Assembly: GCA_030512335.1 (NCBI GenBank)
Contig: JAULSU010000004.1
Coordinates: 4,588,001-4,652,000, forward strand
Direction: 5' to 3'
DNA length: 64,000 bases
From: Immersiella caudata
Lineage: Eukaryota; Ascomycota; Sordariomycetes; Sordariales; Lasiosphaeriaceae
The position numbers and the translations under genes were made by a program. Each line of letters starts with the position of its first letter. The first letter of the stretch is position 1. This document shows positions 46,954 to 57,081 of the stretch, piece by piece. The notes below the pieces were generated by a model, which saw nothing but the letters and a program-made list of their open reading frames with translations, made no database searches and had not been told where the DNA came from.

Positions 46954-47913
46954 CTACCGGATCCACTCTCTCTTCTTCCAGGTAATTTTGACGATCTTCT
47001 CAAACACACTGGAACTGGTAGCCGGAACGCTCTGCGACTGGTCTGTTGCCGAATCTACACTCAGCACGCTTCTCGCCATCGCACCGTAAAGGGATCTGCC
47101 TAGCTTCCACAACAAAACCACAGACCAGAACGCCAAAAGGGAGAAGAGAAGTGACGTGATCCCTACCACAACACCAACACCGCCTAGCAGCTTCCCTCCG
47201 TGCTCTGCCCAGTGCTTGCGAATGAGCTTCGTGACTTCCTCCCAACGGGTGGCGAGAACGAGTGACAAAGTGACGGTCACCCCGATGAAGCCAACGAGGC
47301 AAGCAAAGATCAGGACGGTAACGAGGGTGAAGAGAAACTGCAGGATGACGCAGAGATGGAAGATTTGGCGATCTGCTGGGCCGAAGTCGTCGTAGCTCTC
47401 GAGGTTGGAGTTGAGAACGGGGTTGGCCTTGATGGTAGGCATGACGTTAGGATACGCGCCGGGAAAGGTGTCACGCTCGACTGCGGTGACGTAAGGAGGA
47501 GAGTCAATGACGGTGGGGGCACTGGGGTTGGAGGTGTCAGCTTTCGAAAATGAGGGCGGAGAGAGGATGAGACTAACATAGCGATGGCGGGTGGATGAGA
47601 CTCTGTTGAGGCATCAGAAGTAGGAGAATGGTGAGTGGCCTGCGATAAAACCTGTGTCAGTTCAATGGGGGCGATTTCCAGAACGGCCTGTCGTTCGGCC
47701 GATTGCCATGGGACTTACAAGATCCCAATCATCATCGACGATCGCGGCGTCCCAGCCGTCTACCGGGCCAAAGCTCTCGGGCAAGTTCTCAACCCAGGTG
47801 CGGTAGTCCTCCAGGAAAAGCCTCTTGATCGGGGCGAAGCGCCGCCGCCCATCGCGATGAGCAGCGAGGAGGCGGCGGCGCTCAGCGGACTTTGGCGATG
47901 TATCCGAAAACAT
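46954..47913 (-). CDS. small two-helix membrane protein, family unknown (278 aa)
   Basis: Three exons: 47913-47719, 47651-47578 and 47521-46954; introns are 67 and 56 bp. The start MFSDTSPKSAERRRLLAAHRDGRRRF is strongly basic. A short Ser/Thr/Pro-rich middle follows (QATHHSPTSDAST, TVIDSPPYVTAVERD). Two or three hydrophobic stretches come next: about residues 145-181 (long, perhaps a hairpin), and about 203-228 after the loop RWEEVTKLIRKHWAEHGGK. The C-terminus is basic (ITWKKREWIR). There is no signal peptide and no known domain, so organelle-membrane location is inference. Two related, less certain genes follow immediately upstream on the same strand (48511-50078), with matching exon order. 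Every join keeps the frame. Confidence 0.7.
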
Positions 47914-48510
47914 GGGTTTTGCGGCGAGCGGCACCGGAAAGTTGGTTGAGATGCGAAAATTTGATCGACCGCGATGACCGAGAAACGATGTTGCGGTGGA
48001 AGAGAGTATGGTAGGTGGAAAAGTGAGGAAGTTGCGGAGGTGAAGTTGGGGGAGGCAAGGCGAAGAAGCGAGAAAATAACAAGAGACCTGCGTTCCGTCA
48101 ACCACGCGAGAAAAACGGACAGTAATGCTGCTGCGCCGGCGCAAAAAGACAAACAGCACAAAGGCGCGACCGGTAGTGTTCCCTATGGTGGGTCTGAATG
48201 GGTGGTCAAGAGCGCGCGAAGGAATATGGGTGAAAGTCGAATGAATAAAACTGTATGCCGGTATAATACACACGGCGCTCAAGTCAAGAAAAGAAGTTGA
48301 GCCTACACCCCAAGCCTAGCCTCCAAGGCGCCAAACCAAAAAATACCTAGGTACCGTTCCCCCTCCGCGTCATCAACAATATCCTTCTCCCCATCACCGC
48401 TTTCCCTGAACCTAAGAGCGTTCCAAACCCCCCGACCGGCCCATCGTCAGGCCCTCATCCGGCATGTTCCGCTCCACCGCCCTGTAACAGAATTTTCCCA
48501 ATCTACACGA

Positions 48511-49176
48511 CTACAGCACCGTGAGAAACACAAGCAGCCGAAAGACCAGGGACATGGCCGCGATATATACACCAATCGCAATCAACACTACCTCTCCGCA
48601 CCTGGCCAAAAGCTCAACCAGGTCACCACAGAGGTCGAGGGTAGTCTTGGCTATCCGCTCCCCAGCTCTGATGAAGTTGAGCCCCACTTCTGTGACCGAG
48701 TGGAGAGCGCAGGAGACGGCAGTGAGGATCAGGTCGGAAAGGAAGGCGGCGTAGAGGGCTTTGAGCGCCCAAAAGTAAGGGCCTGGCGTTCCAGAAATCC
48801 TGGGGTGGCGTAGTCGAGGTCGGGCTCGTCGTCACCGTCGAGAAGAGAGACAGGGAAGGAACCGGGCATGGTGGCCCTCGGTAGGGCAGAACTGAGGCGG
48901 AGAAAAGACGGACAGCCAAAGAGGAGGGGTGACGCTAGAGTGGGACGGTTCGTCAGTTGTCAAAATGCGGAAAGAAAATAGGGGCACCAAACCTACATCT
49001 CGATGACCGGGGAATGAGGAAGATCTGGCTGCTTAGAATTGTCGGAGGAAGAGCCGGATCTCTCGCGAGGAGTGCACTATGAGTTGAGGCTAGTTAGCAT
49101 ATTTGGAAAGATAAATCGGTCAAATACTGATTGTAAAGCCCACGGGTGCGCCACTGTCAGTGGTGGGTGCGGACAT
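48511..49176 (-). CDS. possible paralogue of the two-helix membrane gene (model uncertain)
   Basis: The last exon is sound: from about 48760 to the TAG at 48511 it reads ALKALYAAFLSDLILTAVS, then an amphipathic loop (GERIAKTTLDLCGDLVELLARCG) and a membrane helix (VVLIAIGVYIAAMSLVF). This is the same layout as the C-terminal half of the neighbouring gene (helix, charged loop, helix). Upstream exons are less clear. ATG 49176 starts MSAPTTDSGAPVGFTI before a GTATTT donor. A Ser-rich exon (about 49070-48995, RERSGSSSDNSKQPDL) ends at GTAGGT. An exon around 48950-48840 contains MPGSFPVSLLDGDDEPD. In my reading one join between these is out of frame, so the gene may be damaged or use an isoform I do not see. 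Confidence 0.4.
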
Positions 49177-49301
49177 TGTTGCGGAAATCGATCGATGCGA
49201 GGGCAAGGAATCCGCAGCGCGAAGAAAGAGGTACGGTAATGTTGAGGCGATCGTCGGTTGAGCCCTGAGAAGCAACGCAGAGCGCGGATACCAAAGAAAG
49301 G

Positions 49302-50078
49302 TTAGAAAGCAAGAAGCAACGCTGGTATCGCAGCTGATTGCAGAGATGATTGGCATGGATAAAGCAAAAAAAGAAAAAAGCGAAATAGGAAGAGTGGGGC
49401 GGTGAGGCCGGGGTCGGCGGTGTTGTCAGTGTCAGCGACGGGGAAGGTGCCGAGCATGGCTGTGGTAGCGGCCACCGCCGTGCGGTTGCGCAGCGGAGAG
49501 AAGAGTGTGAGCGGGAGAGGAGGGGTGCTCCTAGATGATGTTAGCGTGATGAGGTTGGGAAAAGAGATAAGATAGAGGTGGACTCACCTGATTGTGACGA
49601 GGGAGTTAGGCTCAGGTGACTCTTCAGCGGTGGAGCGGGGTGAGGCGGGCTCACCGAGAGTGTACTTCTGGCAATTGATGTCAATTTCGTTTTTTTTTCA
49701 AGACTGTCGGCGAGTTTTGGCCGCGGGAAGACTCACGACGGCGGCTACGCCATTGGCAGATCCCGAGCCAGAGAGCAACAACGGCTTCTCAACGCGGGTG
49801 TTGCCCTGCTGAAGAAGCGCTCGCCTGACAAGATCGAACCGCCGCTTCCCACTGCGGTAGGCTGCGATGAAGTTGCGACGCTGGGTGGTGCTCTGAGCTG
49901 TAGGCAAAACATCGTTGCGCGTGGCACTGAGGGAGAATTTGCTGCTACGGCAGTCGGAATCGAAGTTACGCTTCACGTAAAGCAGCACGCGAGCGTTGCG
50001 AAAGAAGATGACGGCGAAGAGAAGAAGGCTGACTTTCTTCGTAAAGAAAATAAGAGGAAATGTGAAGGTAGAAAACAA
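49302..50078 (-). pseudogene. second possible paralogue, truncated at the 3' side
   Basis: An exon ending near 49736 contains QRRNFIAAYRSGKRRFDLVRRALL, which matches the RRRLLAAHRDGRRRF start of the gene at 46954-47913. A Ser/Pro exon follows (YTLGEPASPRSTAEESPE, about 49675-49590, donor GTGAGT). The next exon begins STPPLPLTLFSPL and includes MLGTFPVADTDN (about 49530-49430), the counterpart of MPGSFPVSLLDG in the next copy. The frame then runs through a T-rich stretch (FLFRFFLFLL) to a stop at 49302 without the paired helices, so the copy looks truncated. It could be expressed as a short protein. Confidence 0.4.
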
Positions 50079-50600
50079 CTGAATGCTGAAGTAGTGCTGA
50101 GTTTTCGAGTCGTTCTTAGCAAGTGGCGCAGAACGAGGAGTGGTGCCCTAATTAAGTGTGCGAAAGGGAAAGAAAACAAGGAAATATCTAGGATAGGCCA
50201 ATGCACAATAGAACAGCAGGTTGGGAAACTCCACCAAGCGATTATTAAACGCCGACAATAATACCATTTACCCGACGCGTTATCATCAATAATAGAACCA
50301 GCGGCAACCACAACATCGGGACGCTGTTGATCGAGAGGTGGACTCACGCTGTGCAGGCCGACCTCGAGCAAAAATCGCATTCTCACAAAGAGACCTCAAA
50401 TGGAAGTGTGGGTTGAAAGCAAACGCATTGATAAACCATCGGCCCTGCTGTATTGCTTTTCCATCCTTTTACCGATATGTACCCCACTTGAGTGATTCAA
50501 TCCTCTAAATCTAAACACCAAACTAAGACAAATCACCCTCCCAAGTCATGCACAAATACCCAGAACACACCGCCACCGGAACCTGCTACCAAGGTGCCGA

Positions 50601-52162
50601 TCAAGCCCGCCGAATCCGACTGAAATTGATGCTCGACCGATTCGCCTTCTTGGTGATGACATTGTGATGATGTTTCCGGTCTCCCTCTGCGCTCTTACGA
50701 GCCTGCTCAACGAGATAGTAGTCGCCGATGTTTCTATCATCGCCAGACTCCAAATCTGAGCGGCTCTTGCGCATTTCGGTCACCTGAAGCGAGGTCTCCT
50801 TGAGGATTCCACCGTTGGAACGCCCAATTTCAAGGTCAACGTCGCTGCCGGAGCCGCTTGTTCCCGCGTCATCCGCTCGCGACGATTGTGTGTGCTGAGC
50901 ATGGTGCTCTGGCTCGGGCTGGTGCTGCGTTTGGGCGACAATGTGCTCCTCACTGCCACTCAGTGTGAACTCAGTAATCGGATGGACGCTGCGAGGACCC
51001 TGCCCGCGGCGTGGGTTCTTGTCTTCGAGTCGGAAGGCGCCGGGTTTCTGATCGTAGCTTCGAGACATGCCTGACATCTTGCCCGCTGTTGAGCCAAGCG
51101 TGCGGATGGATCCAAGGAGTGGCTTCCCCCATCTGTTAACGAGAGGAAAGATCATGGGTAGATTGGAGGTGATGACCGCAACAAAGGTCTCTCTGACAGC
51201 CCAGGAGCCGGCTTGCTGAGCACCGTTGAACTCGTCGGTAAGGATAAGAACGCAACGCAAGACACCCGCAGTGGTGACGAAGATACCGCCTGAGAAGAGC
51301 AAAATAAGACCGGCCTTCTTGGCCGGCCTTAGCGATGCTCTCCACAGCATGGGTATAGGGATGCTCATGAGGTAGATATCGGTAATCACGTTCAAAACGA
51401 GGGTAACAAAGATATCGACCTTTGAGATCGCGGGCTGGCAGGACTCTAAGAAGCATAGTTAGCCTGGAGATGCGAATTGTGCGTGACAAGACTTACGGCC
51501 CGGATCAGGGTTAATCTGCCAGTTCCTCTTGAAATCGGCACCGCATCCAAAGAGAATGGAAAACAACACGGCAAGCCAGGTTGACACTATCAACCCGAAT
51601 CCCATGTATATCCTATTCCTGAATTCGAGCCCTTCCTAAACGTATAGATTAGCCGGTGACCCAGCAGCTGCAGAGCGAGATACAACATACCGTGAGACGC
51701 AGATAGAAGCTGCACATGGCAGCTTTGATCACCCACAGCAGGAAGGTGTACACTGACCAACCCGCAACCTGGGTTTTCGAGCCATTCACTCTACTCAACA
51801 GTCAGTCCAAGAGCCCAAGACCCGGCAAGGCCGCGGTGTCACATACCGTAGCGTCCACTCCTCACTGTCCGGACTGAGGGCCGCTCTCTCCTCAGCTGTC
51901 ATGTTGTTATTGGCCAACCCCCTCCAGTATGCTCCCACTGAGTACGCCAGAGCGGTTTCCGCCGAATAGGCGATCTGGTTGGATGTCAGTTGGTGTAATC
52001 GTACTGCGATGCACAGACACGTACCGCCGCCACCCACATGAGGTAGTCATCTGCTTGTAACCCCTTCCAACCGACCGTGGTGATCCTGACGTACGACCGG
52101 AGCCCAATGAACAGCAGACCAATCCCAAGCAGCGTGAACGCCTCCGTCGTGAACTCGTCCAT
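50601..52162 (-). CDS. SAT4/rhodopsin-type seven-helix membrane protein (PTH11-like), 449 aa
   Basis: Five exons: 52162-52025, 51974-51847, 51790-51691, 51635-51497 and 51445-50601; introns are 50-56 bp and all joins keep the frame. Helix 1 is followed by GWKGLQADDYLMWVAA, the GxGxDDxxM block of the fungal rhodopsin (DUF3328/SAT4) fold. Typical blocks then appear: VYTFLLWVIKAAMCSFYLRLT, FRNRIYMGF, the CxPxxxxW-like cysteine region (FGCGADFKRNWQINPDP, SCQPAISKVD), NVITDIYLMSIPIPMLW, KKAGLILLFSGGIFV and SWAVRETFVAVITSNLPMIFPLVN. A ~190-residue cytosolic tail is Ser-, Gln/His- and charge-rich. Related PTH11-type proteins act in surface sensing, but many SAT4 proteins have no known ligand. An alternative ATG at 52183 adds 7 residues. 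Confidence 0.92.
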
Positions 52163-52183
52163 CGTCGAGAGGGGAAGAAACAC

Positions 52184-54851
52184 ACCGAACAGCAGCTAGA
52201 AAGGTGCACAGGGGGCACTTGGCGGAGATCGTTGGACGTGCAAGTCGGCAAGACCAGCGCGAAAGATGATGAAGCTGGGGGATGTATGGTCCAGCGGAGA
52301 TCTCGAAGCGCTGTTCGAGGCAACCCGCTGGCATGCGGGGAGAAGGTAGAAAAGGGACGATGAAAGGCGATAAGAGAACGTCGCCCGCTGACAACCCACC
52401 GACCGGCGGGAGATGGGATCAAGTGCAGACCGGGGATCGCGTGGGAGGGGCAAGATTTACATACTTGGGTTAGCACTTGCGCGCCCCAGCCAAATGGGCA
52501 AGGATCGGTAGCTGGCGCGCCCCCCCAAGACAGGAACACTAGCAACTACCGGCCGAATTGCCACGACTGCGTGGGAGCTAGCAATACTGAAGGGATCCAG
52601 GGTGACGGGACTATTGCGGTGTCTGGTTGATGTTATGATTGACGGCGTAGCCGTCGACACACAGACAAGAGCGCGCAGGTATCAAATCATGGGGGGGGGG
52701 GATCTGAGTCTCGTTCCCGGAGTGCCTGGCATTGGGGGCCCATAAAATGCGCCGAGCCGTTCACTACGGTGCTTCAACGCAACGTCTCCCGTTTGGTAGC
52801 GGTGGAGAAGCGTGATGGGGCCGCAGGTAAAGTTGTAGCTAAGCAGGGGGCGGGAGGGCTTGAGGCAGCTTGCGAGTGGGTGGACGTTTCGGTCCACACA
52901 GGCGATGGCACCTCGCGAGATTTTAGTGTATTGCGAATGGCCATGTTTGCTTGCTTCTGTGTTTGGCGCATCAACCCGCTCAAAGAGAAGTGCCGCCGGG
53001 CTCCGCTTGCAGAGGCATAGTGTAATTTTACATCATGCCCGTGGAACCCACACTGATACTGATGCCCGGTGACCGACGTTCGTTGGGTTTTGCGACCCTG
53101 TGTCCCGGAGGGTTCGGCCCAGCCGGACACCTGGTCAGTGCCCATCGTCGGTGGTGGACGGGGTTACTCAACGGTCAGCGGCCCCAATGTGGACAGCCAT
53201 GACGTGGGGGCCACAAGTCCCGCCTGTCGTGCAGCCGCCCAGCAGCCACCGAGTGAGCCACCCGCGTCGGGCACACCTCGCTGCTGATAACGTTGGAGGC
53301 GGATAACGGTGGGATGGGGCCGGTGCGCCCCCCGTGGTTATCGGGGTGGCGTGCGATATTGGAAAATAGCGTCTCCATGGCGTGCACGCAGCGAGTGTGA
53401 GCGCGGTCCGATGAGGAAAAAATAACCTGTTGCAGCGCTGAGGGGAATGAGCCCGCGGTCGGCCACTCGGGGGAAAGGACTTGAAGCCGAACTCCCCACA
53501 TGAAACGAGAAAATTCAGGGCTCGAATCAGGAAATCACTCCGGTGGAAACAGCAAAAGAAAGCGCACGGCAGGAAAGAAGCTCGCAAGGAAGTCGCGAGT
53601 TTGGGATGAATTACCCTGACCAATGTAGGGCCGAGATTGAGGTTCCGGGCACGGCTCTGCGGTTCCTGCATTGGGACAAATTCTGCACATTGCTTTTTTC
53701 ATCCGCAAAGGGGCCCGCAATCCCCCCTGTCACCTGCTGCAAGCCACCCCACCAACATGGACGTCGAACTAGTGTTCAAGACCAAACTTTCTCAACCCGT
53801 TTGCGCAAGAAGCAACAATCCATTATTCTTGATTGTGATCTATCAGATCACATGAGCCGAATCACGCATCATGTATATGCTTTGTGGTCAAATTCTGGGC
53901 GGACCCTCGAAAATCTGGCGAACAAGAACGGAGAAAGGAGCCGAGGTTCTTCAACCAGTCTTTGGCTCCGTCAAGCGATACCTGTCTTGGATCTCCTCTG
54001 TTCCCCGGATTTGCCCGTGGCTGGGCCGGCCACCTGGGACCGAGGAAGATCGTCGTGTGGCACAATCTAGCCCCGCTCCCGATGGTGGGACCACGAGCCT
54101 TTCTCAAGAGAGCACGATGATGGCTTCCGGGACACGGCCCAGGAGAAAGTACCGCCGCGACGAAAAAAACCCGTGGAAAACGTGGCCGCCAAGTGGCCGT
54201 GCGAGCAATCTGCCGAGCAGGAGGCAATTGATGCAGGCGGAGCTTTGCTCACGCCGCCACGAGGGACACAGCAGCATTTCTGGGAACTGACGCTGGCATG
54301 TCTCCCCCAGAAAAGAACCGCTCGCTGAAAAATTGCGTGTTTCACATGTGGTGCAACCGGGAAAGGCCCCAGGCTGATCTTCGCTTCTCTGCTTCCCTCT
54401 TGTGCTGACGGTGGGTCTGCGTCTCGCTGCAACCCTATCATGCAGGTCGAATGTATTCGCTCCGGGATTGACATCCCGACCCCCTGTCGCCAACGCTATC
54501 GATATCCCGCGCAATCCTGTCGTTTGCTTCTCACAGCACAAATCCGCGCATCTAGAGAACTAGCCAGTCTCCCCAACCCGCGCGCTCATCACCGTGTTCC
54601 TTGCCCAAGAAGAGAACAGCCCCGACTCTCTTGATACGGATACGCACACCCCGCGGTCGTTATCAAGGCACAAATCTGCCCTGCACCGACTCGTCACATT
54701 CCTCGGTCCCGTTTTTGCGAAAAGGGGGGAGTCGAACTGAGCCACAATTCAGTCTCTTCCGCTGATTTCAAGTTCTCACCCACCTACAAGCCCACCCGGG
54801 TGATATCCCGAGCCGGGTCTCAACCGCACGCGCGCCACCCGCGACGAAACA
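52184..54851. other. 2.7-kb divergent intergenic region
   Basis: This lies between the SAT4-type gene (-) and the monooxygenase gene (+), so it should hold both promoters. A G11 run is at 52691-52701. ORFs on both strands lack domains or plausible splice models. Confidence 0.55.
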
Positions 54852-56849
54852 ATGGAGTCGGTCGATTTGGTTGTCATTGGTGCAGGTAGGTCTCTCTCCG
54901 CCGCAGGATTGCTTCCGCCTGTCAGCCCTAGCCGAGCCGGGTGCTGCTGACACCAGCTGCCCGCAGGTATCGCTGGCCTGAGTGCCGCGAAGGGTTACCA
55001 CCAGCTGAACCCAGACAAGAGCCTGGTCGTCCTGGATGGGAGCTCCAGTCTGGGTGGTGTCTGGGCAGAGGAGCGGCTTTATCCGGGGCTCAGGACCAAC
55101 AACATGCTGGGCACATACGAGTACCCTGATTTTCCAATGGACACTGAGACCTTTGGCATCAAGCCCGGTGAATTCATCCCTGGAACCGTGATGCACAAGT
55201 ACCTCACCAAGTACGCCGAGAAATTTGACATTCTAGACAAGATCCGGTATCGGTCCAAGGTCCTAACCGCCGAACACCAAGACGGCTCGGATGGCGGGTG
55301 GATCCTAACGGTGCAGAGCGGGTCTTCCGAGACCCGGCTCGCCGCCCGGAAGCTCATCATGGCCACGGGCTTCACCTCGGACCCCTTCCTGCCGCACTTC
55401 GAAGGCCAAGAAGAGTTTGGCATGCCCTTATTCCACGGGAAGCGCTTCCTGCAGCATGCCGACACCCTCGATTCGGCCAAAACTGTCACTGTCTTTGGGG
55501 GCACTAAATCCGCCTGGGATGCCGTGTACGCTTATGGTATCAAGGGCATCAAGGTAAACTGGGTCATCCGAGGTAGGGCAGATGCATGGAACCGTGTCGC
55601 GCAGGCAGATGCTGACTCCATGACCGGTAGAAAGCGGCCATGGCCCCATCTGGATAGCCCCCCCCTACGTGACACCGTTGAAGAAATGGTTGGAAAAGCT
55701 TGTCCGTGAGTCTCTTGTGATCCAGCTGCCAAGACTTCCTCCCGACGCTGACCACGCCATCTCCCAGATACCCGAATGCTTACGTGGTTCAGCCCCTGCG
55801 TCTGGGGTGAAGCCGATGGCTACACGGCGATGCGGAACTTCTACCACGGCACCGCCGTCGGTCGGGCCATTACTAACACCTTCTGGTCTATTCTTGGCGG
55901 TGATGTGATCACACTGAACAAGTATGCCTCTCATCCTGAGACAGCCAAGCTCAAACCCTGGAGCGATGCCATGTTCACTGCTTCCTCCTTCTCCATCCTG
56001 AACTATCCCACCGATATCTTTGACCTCGTGCGAAACGGCACCGTCAATGTCCACATTGCCGACATTACCCGCCTCTCCCCTCACACTGTTCACCTTTCCG
56101 ACGGCACCGCCATCGAGACCGAGGCCCTCATCTGCTCCACCGGCTGGAAGCACGTACCCCCTGTTAAGTTCCTCCCCGAGGGTATCGACGCCGAGCTCGG
56201 CATCCCGCACGCCCCGCTCGGCCCCGCCGAACCACTCTTCACCGACGCCGCCGTGAGTAAAACCGACGAAGAGATTCTCGCACGTTTCCCTCGCCTCAAG
56301 GATCAGCCAGTGCAGAACGAGAACCTCAAGCCTCTACTCGCCACCGCTGGACTGTCGACCACCGACAAAATCAACCCCTCCACACCGCTCACCCCCTTCA
56401 CCTTGTACCACTTCATCGCTCCGCCATCCTCGCGCTTCCTGCAGACACGGGATATCGCTTTCGTTGGCGCTATCATGAGCTTCACCACCACCACCATCGC
56501 GCACGTCCAATCTGTTTGGGTACACGCTTTCTTGAACGACCTGCTTCCAGCGAGCGTGCTTCCCCCAGTCAAACCCCGGAAGGGTGAGGAGACAGGCAAG
56601 TCCCTTGAAGAGGTGCGGAAGGAGACGGTGTTGCACGCACGATTTGGCAAGTGGCGGTATCCCGCTGGTCATGGATCACAGTTCCCTGACTTCGTGTTTG
56701 ACGCTCAACCGTACGTTGATTTGTTGGTGGGAGATCTAAGGCTCAAGGTGCACCGCAAGGGAGGATGGCTTGCAGAGGCCACGCAACCGTACGGTCCCGA
56801 AGACTACAAGGAGTTTGTTGCCGAATGGGCGGAGCAGAGTCGGGAGTGA
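54852..56849 (+). CDS. flavin-containing monooxygenase (FMO-like), 598 aa
   Basis: Four exons: 54852-54885, 54967-55572, 55631-55705 and 55768-56849; introns are 81, 58 and 62 bp. The first intron falls inside the FAD-binding Rossmann motif, and splicing gives VVIGAGIAGLSAAKGY (GxGxxG). SSLGGVWAEERLYPGLRTNN and the MATGFTSDP block follow, then a second nucleotide-binding site (VTVFGGTKSAWDAVYAY). The splice to SGHGPIWIAPPYVTPLKKWLEKLV is typical of fungal members. The EALICSTGWKH block lies in the C-terminal half. The family hydroxylates N or S atoms or inserts oxygen using NADPH, O2 and FAD. The canonical FMO motif FxGxxxHxxxY/F is not exact (FHGKRFLQH), so a fungal FMO-like subfamily is likely. 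No biosynthetic cluster surrounds it. Confidence 0.93.
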
Positions 56850-57081
56850 AGACGCAGTTCTTGTGAGGGTTCTGCGATGTAGGAATTAGGTAGATTGGAT
56901 ATAGCTTGGTTGTAATTACGTTTGAGTTAGTTAGAACCGATTGTCTTGAATATGCCACCCGCGTCCATCCTTGGACTGACCACTCCTGTGGAGAGACGGC
57001 CGTGGATTCCGCGTGCCAACTTCAGGGGTCACTTTTTCTTTCGGATGCTGGGCATTGTATTTCATGAATCTGATGAGAGCA

